A DNA stretch of 64,000 nucleotides from Brachypterus glaber (Eukaryota; Arthropoda; Insecta; Coleoptera; Kateretidae): contig OY294044.1 in NCBI GenBank assembly GCA_958510825.1, positions 40,081,791 to 40,145,790 on the forward strand. The letters are read 5' to 3'. This document shows, piece by piece, positions 33,684 through 43,882 of the stretch (within the stretch, counting starts at the first letter, position 1; every line of letters begins with the position of its first letter). The translations under genes and the position numbers were made by a program. Under the pieces are notes generated by a model. The model saw only the letters and a program-made list of their open reading frames with translations, ran no database searches and was not told the origin of the DNA.

Positions 33684-34343
33684 CTATTCATTATTTTCAT
33701 CATCTCTTCGTATTTTCTTTAAGGGTGGTGGTGAAGACGAAGGACCTTCATCACCGGAAGAGCTGTAGATAGGGCTGGGGGGTTGTACCATCTTAGAGCT
33801 TGAGGGGGTGTCATCTTGTTCTTCAGATACTAAATTAAATTTATATCTCTTGACAGCTTTCTCTATAATTTTAAATTCCTCCTCATTTTCAATTTTAACC
33901 CTTAAATACCTTATGGGGAGCGAACCAAACTTTTTTTTTCAGATTTAAGGCTTTTGGCGTATATGTTAAATGAACAAATACCTTATCCTTTCGCTTCTCA
34001 ATACCTCTAACTCCAAATCTGAAAAATACAAAATAAATAAATAAATAGTGTTGACATGTTGACTGCCTACTATTAATGTAGATCAAAAATAAAAAAATAA
34101 AAATTAACGAATAAATGTAATTTTAGTAATGGAAAGAATACTTACTGGAACATCTGCTTTAAGATGATATATACATGATCGATGGGAAATCTCTCACGAT
34201 CTTCTGTATAGACTGCTAGTGTTGATGGGATACCTGCCATTGTAAAAACTAATCTAATTTCTATGCATTTATGGTTTTGCTTATATAGTATTTTTACTGC
34301 AATATAAACTCTTCGTTGTATGGTAGACAATTGCTTCGTCAGT
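33684..34343 (-). pseudogene. Small Polinton gene with a spliced exon pair, unknown function
   Basis: The upstream exon (to 34146) encodes about 60 residues including IRLVFTMAGIPSTLAVY. It ends ATG TTC CA before GTAAGT. The downstream exon starts at 34018 after ttttcag with A TTT GGA, so the codon split fits exactly and the intron is 34019-34145 (127 bp). The downstream exon gives GVRGIEKRKDKVFVHLTY, meets a frameshift in an A9 run (33931-33939 on the plus strand) and, in the shifted frame, runs to a stop at 33684 through an acidic, Ser/Pro-rich tail ending LKKIRRDDENNE. The start of the upstream exon is uncertain. No family recognised. Confidence 0.5.
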
Positions 34344-34979
34344 TTTTAGGTAAGATCCTTTTTAAAAGATATTATTTTTTATTTTTTAGTTTTTTACATA
34401 CCCCCTAAATAATTTATATACCCCATAGATATTTTACTTTCCCCCAGAAAAGTCGTGCGTTAATAAAAAATTTAAATTTTATTGTTTTTTACGTTTCAGG
34501 ATATTTATATCAACAAAAATTATTTCAGTTAAGAATCTGTTTTTAAGTCTATCTGTCTGTCAGCAAAATTTGTGAACACTATAACTATTTGAGCTAAAGA
34601 CTTCAAATTTATATTATGTTTCAGGATATTCCAAAAAAAAAATATTTCAGTTAAAAAAATTCTACCGCTCTGTCCGGAGAATATGTGACCATGATAACTA
34701 TTTGAGCTAAAGACTTAAAATTTAGATCACAGGTTGATTAAAGTTCAGGTCTGAGATTGTTTTTCGTAAAAATCAGCTTGGTGTAAATGTGGTAAAAACA
34801 ACTTTTTTTCAAAAAAGATATTTTTGGAAAGAAATTTTTGGATTTTTTTTTTAATTTTTTTTTATTTTTAATTTTAATGAAAGTTTGTTTTGTTGGTAGC
34901 AGTATTTTAAAAATGAAATATATTTTTATGTTTTTTATATACTTATTTTTAATATAAATCACTTTTTAACATTATTTTA
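34344..34979. other. AT-rich spacer or intron within the Polinton
   Basis: Very AT-rich. It contains two copies of a gtctgt...gtgaccatgataactatttgagctaaagac-type repeat at about 34545-34610 and 34660-34715, related to other repeats in the window. If 34980-35273 and 33684-34343 are one gene, this is its intron. No clear acceptor was found. Confidence 0.4.
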
Positions 34980-35273
34980 CTATTTATTTTTTACAGATAT
35001 TACATAGAGGACAAAGTTTTTTTGGAAGAGGTCCATCAAATTGATCTTCATGCGAGAGATAATGTTTGATACATGGTCTTCGTAGCTGCAGCTCGATGTC
35101 TTGGGTAAGTTTTTTGGTAAATCAGACCAAATATTTTCCAACTCGAACATCCTCACATTTTCCAGTAAATATTCTAATGGAAAATATTTAAGATCTTCGG
35201 GGGTAAAAATCCATAACGGCTGCCCCTCCTTATGTTTTTTAATAACTGATAAGACTTTATCCATGTACTCCAT
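34980..35273 (-). CDS. Small Polinton ORF, unknown function
   Basis: 97 codons from ATG at 35273: a hydrophilic protein with EGQPLWIFTPEDLKYFPLEY near the start and a Leu/Ile-rich C-terminal part. No family recognised. A possible splice donor (gtaatatctg) lies close to the 3' end, so it could be the first exon of the gene ending at 33684. It is divergently oriented to the spliced gene at 35671, with a (TA)n tract between them that may be part of a shared promoter region. Confidence 0.5.
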   Translation of the reverse strand: MEYMDKVLSVIKKHKEGQPLWIFTPEDLKYFPLEYLLENVRMFELENIWSDLPKNLPKTSSCSYEDHVSNIISRMKINLMDLFQKNFVLYVISVKNK

Positions 35274-35557
35274 TTTTTAGTAAAGAAAAATATATTTTTG
35301 TTAGTTACTCTAGTTAAAGACTGTATCCAATTAGCTCAAAAATATTTTTTGTCTATTTATATAGGGTAATAGTTTAAAAATTAACCCCGGATCTTATAGA
35401 ACAATATGTAATTTGGGCTTATTATAATATTCTAATAGTTCAAAATAATAATTTGCATAATTTGCACATTATTTTAAATTTTTGCAATTAATCATTTTCT
35501 CCACTGGAAATGTTTTTGAAAGTCCACGTTTTTGAAATAAATGCATAGTAATTTAAA

Positions 35558-35560
<3 letters not shown>

Positions 35561-35601
<41 letters not shown>
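35561..35601. repeat. (AT)n microsatellite
   Basis: About 20 AT units lying between two divergently oriented small Polinton genes. Confidence 0.95.
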
Positions 35602-35603
<2 letters not shown>

Positions 35604-35670
35604 CCCCCGAAAAAAAAACGTTTCAAAATATAGTGAATAGCTGTGTTGCAAGTCAAGCCAAAATAAAATA

Positions 35671-35914
35671 ATGGAAGCCATAAAAAAAACTATTGTAAGT
35701 ATTTTTATTTTTTAAACCTTTTATATTTTTTCTGTTTTCGAATTATATTTTTTAGTTTAATGAATTCAAAACGAAAAGAGCAGATAGGGCAGCGAATAGG
35801 CTGCTGGAGGGCTATCGGTTAAGGGCCGAGGAGATGAGCACAGATTTTGATATCTGGCTTATTAGGTGGTTGTTTGAGGGAAAGCTGGGGGAGGAGCATC
35901 CTGAGGATAACTGA
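35671..35914 (+). CDS. Small spliced Polinton gene, unknown function
   Basis: Exon 1 is 35671-35694 (8 codons starting MEAIKKTI) and ends at GTAAGT. A 61-bp intron follows (35695-35755), ending in a T-rich tract and ttttttag. Exon 2 is 35756-35914 and continues in phase 0 to a TGA, giving 60 residues in all. Exon 2 is rich in Arg/Glu with an amphipathic helix look (AANRLLEGYRLRAEEM) and ends GKLGEEHPEDN. It is more GC-rich than its surroundings. The start was chosen as the only ATG before a good donor. No family recognised. Confidence 0.5.
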
Positions 35915-36586
35915 GATCATCCTGCATGGATGCATCCCTTAGGTGTTATGGCTGTCTATGATGGTAATATATTTTAAAAAGTTTTACTAGCTTTCATTAA
36001 TTATTTTTTTTTTTAGAATAAGCTTTTTAAGTTTTTTAAGTGTGTGTAGGGTGGGGGGGTTTCTTTTTATGTTTTTAGATTTATATAAGGTGTAGGGTTT
36101 TTTTAATAGTTTTTATAGTTTAAGGTTTAGGGTTTTTTTAATAGTTTTTATAGTTTAAGGTTTAGGTCTTTTACTTCCCCCTTAAGGAAAGGGTGATAAA
36201 AATTCTAGACTGGTGTTGTTTTTCAAAAATGTTTGAGTAAAATTTTTTTTGATTTTGTTTTTGATTTTAAGGAACCTAGATCTATAGGGGGAGTATTATT
36301 TTATGGGTACCAGTATTTTAATATTTTTAATTTTTTTAATGGAGTTTAGGTCTTTTTTAATAATTTTTAATTTATTAATATTTAACTTATAAATACATAG
36401 CATGACATCATTTAAAATTGCATCATTTTTAAAATATGCATATATCAAAAACTTGCCTTGCAGTAACTTTCCTATGAATAATTATCAGTATTTAAACTGC
36501 AAAGCTAAAGAATTAAATGCACACACTTAAAATAGTTTTTCACCACCTCACTTCGGCTCGAAAAGTCTCCAACAAGTTCTAAAGGT
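35915..36586. other. Spacer upstream of polB
   Basis: Contains two direct copies of a tttatagtttaaggtttagg motif (36110-36165) and long T-runs. No gene seen. Confidence 0.4.
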
Positions 36587-39500
36587 ATGGGGTCTCATAT
36601 TGATGATTTTTCAACTGATGTCGTTAAGAAATTTGAACGGGTGAGTAGAATAGTTAAGACAAAAAAAGACATTGAAAAATTTATTTTGTTGTTAAAAAAA
36701 AATATTCTGACTTTGACTAAATGTATTACAGAAAAACGGAGCTGTATAAAGAATTTTGCCAAGGTAGAATCAAATTTAGCTATTTTAAGGGGGTACATGA
36801 ATAACTTAAAAGCACGTTTAAATTATAAAAAAACTATAAAAAACAAATCATGTGGCAAGATACTGAATCTGCTTTTAATTCGAGAATTAAGACAGGTATA
36901 ATTTTAAACTTAAGAATTAAGGACCCTTTAATTTTTTTTAACAAAGCTTACAGAAGCTTCGCATGTCAGGTCCGTAAACAGCGTAAAACTTGTATTTTAA
37001 AGGTTAACGTTGTGTTTAATGCCCTGTATATAAAACCAAGTGATGGTGAGACATCTATTAAAAATTTTAGTACCTGTAATGAACAAATTGACAAAAATAC
37101 TAATTTAAAAGATTGGTTTAAGGTTAATGTAACTGATAAAATTATTGTAAAGTTGGAAGAATTTCAAATGCGTGATAGCGGTTGGGCGTTATTGGAAATT
37201 TTGCACTTAAAAGTAAATATAAATAAATTTTGCCCCTTTAATGTAGGTACATCAACTTACATTGATTTACCCAAGTTTATAAAAGGTAGAAGAAGTGTTG
37301 TAAATATTAAAAATTCAGACCCTTATTGCTTTTTATGGGCTGTTGTATCTGCACTTCACCCTGCAAAAAAACATAGTGAGAGGATATCATCAAACCCTCA
37401 TTTTAGTAAAGTATTAAAATATGACGGAATTCAATTTCCTATTGTGCTAAAAGATATTCCAAAATTTGAAGCTTTGAACAAACTTGCAATTAATGTTTTC
37501 GTAGTTAATAAAAAAGAAATATTACCTTTAATATTATGCAAAGAAAATTTTTACAACCGTATTAATTTACTTATGCTTTCTGGTAATAATTTAGAGAAAC
37601 ATAGAAATGTCGATAGGCTTTTATCAAACAAATCCAAATTATATCATTTTACATGCATACGAAGTATATCAAGACTTTTAAATAAGCAAGAAGATAATGT
37701 TAGAAATAAAAAATTTATTGTAACAGATGTCTTTATGGGAGGCATAGCGTAGTGGCTAGCGCGTATGTATAGCAAGTCTACTATCGTGAGTTCGATTCTC
37801 ACTGGCGCCGATTTGCCTTTTTCAGTTAATTAATAATTGAAATTTGGCGAAGGCGATAAGTGAAACGGACAATCCCTAGAAACTGGTTCGAAAGTCAGTA
37901 TAAGCCGGTGGTTCCCTCTACTACAAGCCCACACAAGTCCTGGACTTAGGGGATGCTTAATTAAGTAGAATAGTACGAGGTTAAACAAATAAACAAACAA
38001 ACAAACAAACAAATCATTTTTCTAGCCCCCACTATTTAGATAAACATTTAGAGGACTGTAAACAATTTACTGAGGCTCGTGCCTACAAATTCAAATAAGA
38101 TATTAAAATTTAAAAATTTTAAAAATAAAGAGCCCGTGCCCCTTGTTATATACGTAGACATTGAGAGTCTCCTTGTCCAGTATAATGATCCTGCTGGAAC
38201 TGAAAAAACACAAATACTTCAAAAGCATGAACCATTTAGTATTGCTTATTACTTGAAATGTTTCTATGACGATTCATTGTCAAAATTTAATATGTACACT
38301 GGTAAAAATTGTCAAAAGTGGTTTGCAAAAGAACTTGAATCTATTGCCCTACAAGTTAGTGATATTTTCAACAACCCCCTTCTCATGGACTCTCTAACTG
38401 ATGAGGAAAAAAGTATTTTTTTACAGTCTTCTACTTGTCAAATTTGCTCTAAACCATTTTCAGATACACAGAAAAAAATTAGGGATCATTGTCATTTCAC
38501 AGGCAAATATAGGGGTCCTGCACATAATTCATGTAATTTAAATTTTAAAAAATGTACGTAGGTACCTGTAGTCTTTCATAATTTGTCAGGTTATGACAGT
38601 CATTTTTTAATTAAGGACATTTGTACTGAAATGACATGAGCTTATTACCTATAAATAAAGAAAAATATATTTCATTTACTAAATTTATAAAGGGTACTAA
38701 TATAAGCTTAAGGTTCTTGGACTCTTTTAGATTTATGGCCTCAGGTTTAGATAAATTAGCATCCTACTTAGATGATAATAAAAAAATTATAACAAAAAAA
38801 TATTTTAAAGATGAAAACACATTTAAATTAGTTTCAAGAAAAGGGGTATTTGATTATGAATATCTTGACAGTTGGGGAAAACTACAGGATACATGTTTAC
38901 CAAAAAAAAAAAATTTTTTAGCCACATTAATAATGAGAATATATCTAATGCAGATTATGAGCATGCTTGTAATGTATGGAGTTCTTTTCCAATTAAAACA
39001 TTACAAGAATACGCAGAGTTGTACTTGAAAACTGATGTATTACTTCTTGCAGATATTTTCGAAAACTTTCGAGAAATGTGTCTAAAAACATATAAATTGG
39101 ATAGTTTGCATTACTTTACAGCCCCGGGTCTGTCTTTTGATGCTATGTTAAAAGTAACAAATATTAAATTGGACTTATTAACCGATTATGACATGCTAAT
39201 GTTTATTGAGAAAGGTGTAAGGGGGGGTATTTCACAATGTAGCAACCGATATGCCAAAGCGAATAATAAATATATGGGTGAAGATTATAACCCTGAAATT
39301 CCTACTTCATACTTAATGTATTTAGACATTAATAATCTTTATGGAGCTGCAATGAGTTGTCCGTTACCTTATGGGGACTTTCAGTGGGTAAATCCTTTAG
39401 ATTTTTATAAAGAAAATATTTTACAAATTCCTGACGAAAATGACTATGGGTATATCCTTGAAGTTGATCTTGACTATTCTGTAGAATTATTTAATAAACA

Positions 39501-40572
39501 TAAAGATTTACCACTATGCCCCGAACATAGAGTCCCTTTAGTATCAAAATCTGAAATTCCAAAATTATTAACCACTTTGTATAATAAAGAAAAATATATA
39601 ATTCATTATAAAAATTTAAAACAAGCTATTGCATTAGGGCTTAAACTTAAAAAAGTTCACAGAATTATAAAGTTTAAGCAATCAGACTGGTTAAAAAAGT
39701 ACATAGACTTAAATACAAAACTACGTACACAGAGTAAAAATGATTTTGAAAAAAAATTTTTTAAACTAATGAATAATTCAGTTTTTCGTAAAACAATGGA
39801 AAACGTTAAAAAATATAAAGATGTTAAATTAGTAAATAGATGGGGTGGTAGGTATGGTGCACGGTACTATATTGCGCAACCTAACTTTCACAGTTGTGTC
39901 ATACTAGCTGAAAACATTGTTATTATAGAAATGAACAAACTTAAAGTTAAATATAATAAACCTATATATTTGGGGATGTCAATCTTAGATATTTCAAAAA
40001 TTTTTTTGTATGATTTTCTTTACTCTTATATTAAAGAGAAGTTTAGGCACAGTGCCCAATTGTTATATTCCGATACAGACTCGTTTGTACTTAAATTTGA
40101 CGTAGATGACATATATGACACCATAAAGGAAGATATACATAAATATGACACGTCAGATTACCCCGTTGATAATATTTTTAATATTCCACGTGTTAATAAA
40201 AAAGTTGTAGGTTTAATGAAAGATGAGAACTGCGGTAGAATAATGACTGAATTTATAGGGTTACGATCAAAAATGTACGCTTTTAAAGTAAAGTCTGATA
40301 ATAATAAAATTTTTGAAAAGAAAACGGCTAAAGGTATAAGACACTCTTTGTTAAAAGAAATAACTTTTAAAGATTATTACCGATGTCTCTTTAATAATGT
40401 AGAAATTACAGGTCGTCAAAATTTAATTGTCTCAAAACATCATGACGTTTTTACTGTGTCTCAAATAAAAGTAGCATTAAGTCCCTAGGACGATAAAAGA
40501 ATAGTTAACTATCTTAAAACTGATACCGTACCATGGGGATATTATGACCACCCTGAAATGTTACAAGTTTAG
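36587..40572 (+). pseudogene. polB: Polinton protein-primed DNA polymerase B, broken
   Basis: The replicative polymerase. The N-terminal part (36587-37735) carries RDSGWALLEI and CFLWAVVSALHPAKKHSER, typical of Polinton PolB. The exonuclease starts at 38157 with DIES and then NLSGYDSHF. A zinc region with CQICSKPF and DHCHFTGKYRG precedes the second. Palm motifs are [12 protein letters not shown] near 39319, [14 protein letters not shown] near 39766 and YSDTDSF near 40065. Breaks: frameshifts near 36830 (A run), 37719, 38076 and 38905 (A run); stops at 38559 and 38635; a SINE at 37736-38012; a TAG at 40486 before the true end at 40572. In motif B an Arg replaces the usual Gly. It cannot make a polymerase. 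Confidence 0.95.
37736..38012 (+). mobile_element. tRNA-derived SINE inserted in polB
   Basis: A tRNA-like head with A-box (tagcgtagtggctagcgc) and B-box (gagttcgattctc), a body of about 190 bp and a tail of (CAAA)n at 37986-38012. It splits the zinc-finger-like segment of the polymerase N-terminus: coding sequence with paired Cys stops before it and the continuation (HYLDKHLEDC) starts right after the tail. No clean target duplication was found. It differs in body sequence from the SINE at 3174-3443, so it is another family or subfamily. Confidence 0.85.
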
Positions 40573-40678
40573 TCTTTTTTTTGTCTTAAATAATCTGCTA
40601 TACCCATTCTATGGATCTGTGGATGATTTTAAAAAAAGTAACTAAACTTTTTTTTATTTTTAGGTAAATCAAGGTGAT

Positions 40679-40831
40679 ATGACTAAATGGAAAAACGTAT
40701 TTATAGATCAATTTAGGTTTAGTAAACTTAAATGTAAAGCAAGACGAGTGCATTTTGTAACTTTACCACTAGACTATAAAACCAACATATCTCGTAATTA
40801 TGCCTGTACCTGTAAAATTTGTATGTCCTAA
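40679..40831 (+). CDS. Mini ORF with CX2C motifs (Polinton)
   Basis: 50 codons from ATG at 40679, just after polB: a basic protein starting MTKWKNVFIDQF and ending YACTCKICMS. Its last codons overlap another mini frame at 40800-40928 that has a second Cys pair, so one longer zinc-ribbon protein may have been split by a frameshift. Function unknown. Confidence 0.4.
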   Translation: MTKWKNVFIDQFRFSKLKCKARRVHFVTLPLDYKTNISRNYACTCKICMS

Positions 40832-40928
40832 ATGCAAAGGGGAAACTGATATTCAAAATTTAAAGCGTATTTATTGTACACTTAAGGAGGAATATGGTTT
40901 TAAGTTAAAAAAAATTATTAAAAATTAA
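40800..40928 (+). CDS. Mini zinc-ribbon-like ORF (Polinton)
   Basis: 42 codons from ATG at 40800, with CPKCKG near the start and a single Cys later (RIYCTLKEE). It overlaps the preceding mini ORF by 32 bases in another frame. The Cys pair with a following basic tail resembles a zinc ribbon. No family assignment is possible from this length. Confidence 0.4.
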   Translation: MPVPVKFVCPKCKGETDIQNLKRIYCTLKEEYGFKLKKIIKN

Positions 40929-40969
40929 GTTATTTTTTTATAATATATTTTAATTATTTATAGGTAAAC

Positions 40970-41635
40970 ATGACAACTCTTGCAAATCATATAGGGAAGT
41001 CTATTATGGATTCAACAACTCAGAAACTAAGCAAAGAACTTCAGAAAAAAATCGATTGAACAGGTTGTACAAAACAATTTGTCTTGGAAAATGTGCCGTT
41101 TGATCCAAAAAGGATGGTAATTGCTGGAGGCTTTATTGCTTGGGCAGTAGGAGAAACAAAACTTTTTAATGATATAGATGTCTTTTGTTTTCTTGAGGAA
41201 AATGAGGTGGTTCCTATAATTGACCATACAAAATGGCGAAAACTCAACGAGAAAAGTGAATATTATAATGGTAAAGATGGTTCTAACCAAGGAGAGGGCA
41301 CTTCAAAAGGCTTGATAACAATAGTTGAAGTTTTATGTTCGAAAACTAACCGCATGCAATTAATATATATAAGAAAATCTGGTGAACTGCAACCTCAGGA
41401 TTTAATTGAAAAAGCAACCATGTTATTGTTTAGTTTTGATATTGACCATTGTAGGGTTGCTTGGATACCCGAACTTGACTTATGGATGGATTGGCGCGGT
41501 TATTTACTTGACACACCAACTAAAATGTCACGTGTTAAGAAATATAGACAGAGACTTAATACTCCAATAAGAAGATCACCACGAACACTGAAATTTATGA
41601 GTCTAGTTAGCTTTGCAAGATGTTTACCTTTATAA
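40970..41635 (+). pseudogene. Nucleotidyltransferase-fold protein (Polinton cargo)
   Basis: The frame starts with ATG at 40970, meets a TGA at 41057-41059 (codon 30) and continues in frame to 41635, about 220 residues. At 41113-41175 it has AGGFIAWAVGE followed by NDIDVF: GG, 13 residues, then D-x-D. This is the signature of polymerase-beta-like nucleotidyltransferases, where the two Asp bind metal. Further on come a strand NRMQLIYI and the segment LFSFDIDHCRVAWIP, also usual in such folds. A basic C-terminal tail (YRQRLNTPIRRSPR) follows. It lies between polB and a convergent minus-strand gene. The nucleotide and acceptor it would use are unknown. Confidence 0.6.
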
Positions 41636-41792
41636 TTAACTTTTTATTATATAATTTTTGATGTATAAGGTTTGTTTTTCTTATTATATAACTTTTTAGT
41701 TCTATATTATATACTTTAAATAAAAGATATTTTAATTAAATTTTTATTATATTTTGTGTTAAATAAAATATTTTACAATTTTTATTTTTTGT

Positions 41793-42311
41793 TTATTTTT
41801 TACAATAATACTCCCAATAATACAAATTAAAAGTGTTCTCCAAGGAACAATTTAAGTTATTAAATAAATGATTATTACAATGATGAGATTTAAAAATAGA
41901 TTTTAACTTTTCAAGTGAAGGAAACCCTTGGTCTTCCAAATCAATTATATTATAATTTATCATTCTACTTAACCACTCCTTTTTCTGTGTGCCCTTTACG
42001 CCTATAATAATATTTTCACCATAATTGTTGTCAAATATAAATTTTTCTATGAAACTTGACAAATTTTCATAATTTAAGCTTTCACATTGAGAATCGTTCC
42101 ATTTTAAACCATGTAGATTATTAGTTAACCAATCAAAGTGTTTTTCAACTTTATAATTAAATACTTTTCCATCCAAAGGTAAATTTGTACTGGTATGGGC
42201 ATAATTTCCATTTAAAACGTTTAGAATTGATATTTCTTTGCAAAAAAATGTGGATTTTCCTAATTGAAAGCCTTGTAAGTCACAAATAAACATTTTTTTT
42301 ATACGGTACAA
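41793..42311 (-). CDS. Exonuclease/RNase H-like Polinton protein, unknown role
   Basis: 172 codons. The start has CDLQGFQLGKSTFFCKE, an Asp-x-x-Gly-Phe plus Lys-Glu arrangement seen at the first strand of DEDDh-like exonuclease folds. The middle reads WLTNNLHGLKW and the C-terminal part has paired Cys/His (HHCNNHLFNNLNCS). Proteins of this pattern occur next to Polinton genes and in other insect mobile DNA. Not all catalytic acids can be placed, so activity is uncertain. It is the best-preserved uninterrupted frame of the minus-strand cluster. Confidence 0.4.
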   Translation of the reverse strand: MYRIKKMFICDLQGFQLGKSTFFCKEISILNVLNGNYAHTSTNLPLDGKVFNYKVEKHFDWLTNNLHGLKWNDSQCESLNYENLSSFIEKFIFDNNYGENIIIGVKGTQKKEWLSRMINYNIIDLEDQGFPSLEKLKSIFKSHHCNNHLFNNLNCSLENTFNLYYWEYYCKK

Positions 42312-42353
42312 CTTGATTGAGTTGAAACAGATAACTAAAAAAGTTTCAGCACA

Positions 42354-43009
42354 TCACAGTTTTATAACAGATTTTTTTTCTTTTCTTTTTTTACATGTTT
42401 TATTTAAAGCTGTATAATCAGCGGCCCATTTATCAGCTTCCCATTTAAATCCTGAACTTAATGTTAAACAAGCCCTTAAGTCAGTTTTAACTTCTAATAA
42501 CTCACTAGTAGTACTGTTAATTAACTCTAAAAAAGTGCTGATCTGTTTCGTAATTCAAGATAGTCTGTTTTTAATATTTTAAATCTATGATCTCTGTCTA
42601 TTATATAATTATAAGCGTCAATTGTTACATTATATAACTCCTCATATTCTTGCAAAGATTTATTTAACGATTCCAAACATTTTCCATCATTATTAACTAA
42701 TGTAGTGCTATCATTAAATCCTATTTTTTTCACATAACCCACCATTAAGGGGGTAGGTTTGGTAGTAGTTGATGGGGGGTTAATCGCTGATGTTCTATTA
42801 TAAATAGTATGTATGCTCAACTCAGGGTACTTTGATAATAAATTATTATAACTAATATGTACATTTGACACATTTTCTCGTATATGATGAATCATTAAAC
42901 TACCCAACTCGGGGTTAAAACTTGATTGATATTCATCACAATTTATTAGTCTAACAAAAATACTTAATATTATTAAAAAAGACATTGTACTACAACCAAT
43001 GCTAAACAC
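42354..43009 (-). pseudogene. Secreted/glycoprotein candidate (Polinton)
   Basis: From about 43009 the protein starts with a hydrophobic signal-peptide-like segment (MSFLIILSIFVRLINC at about residues 9-24). The remaining part carries at least six N-x-S/T sequons: NVS, NRT, NDS, NKS, NVT and NRS. The first frame stops at 42527 in an A-run (42529-42534 on the plus strand). A shifted frame continues to 42354 with more sequons (NST, NKT), Cys residues and a Lys/Arg-rich end. No other membrane segment is obvious. A secreted or lumenal glycoprotein is the natural reading; whether it is a virion surface protein is inference. Confidence 0.55.
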
Positions 43010-43034
43010 CTACTAGTTGATTTAAAGTAAAAAC

Positions 43035-43869
43035 CTATGCTATATTAGTCCTATCAATCCATGAGGCTTCAGATTCAGGGAATCCTAACCATTTAACTAA
43101 CACCTTATTTTTCCTCTTTTTTAACACTTTTTCAACCAGGTAAATGTCTTTATTACTAGCACGCACCAATTGAAGTTGCTGTGCATAAAAACAGCCCTTA
43201 ATTTCTTGATTTTTTATATCTTGTAGCAAATATGTAGTAGGATCTGTTAACTTTACTTTTTTAATTGTAAAAATTTCAGTTGACCAGTTGGGCATATATT
43301 TTTTATCAAATGCACCCCTTAGTTTTGATATACGAACATAATCCCCCGTTTTAAATTTAAATTTTTTGTCTACAAACTTAATTTGATTGAATGCAGTATT
43401 CAATAACATTTTTTCATATTTTTTAGTAACATCAGCAGGTTTCATGGCAATTGTTCTATGTTTTGTATGGTTATATTTTTTTATTAAATCAGGTAGAATA
43501 TTAACCCATTCATATTTACCTTGTAAGTCCAAACTCCTTAAACATCCACGTTTTTATAGTTCTGTTCACACGTTCTACAATTGATGCTTTTTTCTCACTA
43601 TAAGCAGGGTAATGATTTACTTTATATTTAGTAAAAAGCTTTGACATAGTTGAATTAAAAAATTCACCCCCTAAGTCAGTTTGCATATTTTTTATTTTAT
43701 GCTTTTTTAAAACAGTTTCCATTGCTTTAGAGACTTCTTGTGCAGTTTTATTTTTAAGGGGTATTGCCCATAAAAACTTTGAAAAACAATTAATTATCAT
43801 TAATATATATTTAAAGCCTTTATTTTCAGATGAATAGGGTAATAACTCCACTAAGTCAGCTTGCATCAA
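43035..43869 (-). pseudogene. int: Polinton integrase with chromodomain, broken
   Basis: Retroviral-type integrase. The catalytic core shows MQADLVEL (first Asp), MQTDLGGEFF (second Asp) and KKASIVERVNRT (Glu about 35 residues later), so the DDE triad is kept. A frameshift near 43525 separates the core from the C-terminal part. That part has an SH3-like region (FKTGDYVRISKLRGAF) and a chromodomain at the end (YLVEKVLKKR, VLVKWLGFPESEASW), which may steer insertion toward chromatin marks. The N-terminal zinc-binding domain is missing: the core starts directly after the ATPase end at 43883. The enzyme inserts the element with a 6-bp duplication. Confidence 0.92.
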
Positions 43870-43882
43870 ATCATTTAATGAC

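Noticed and set aside
41027..41290. Minus-strand frames opposite the nucleotidyltransferase-like gene
   Set aside because: They are shadows; the plus strand carries the conserved motif.
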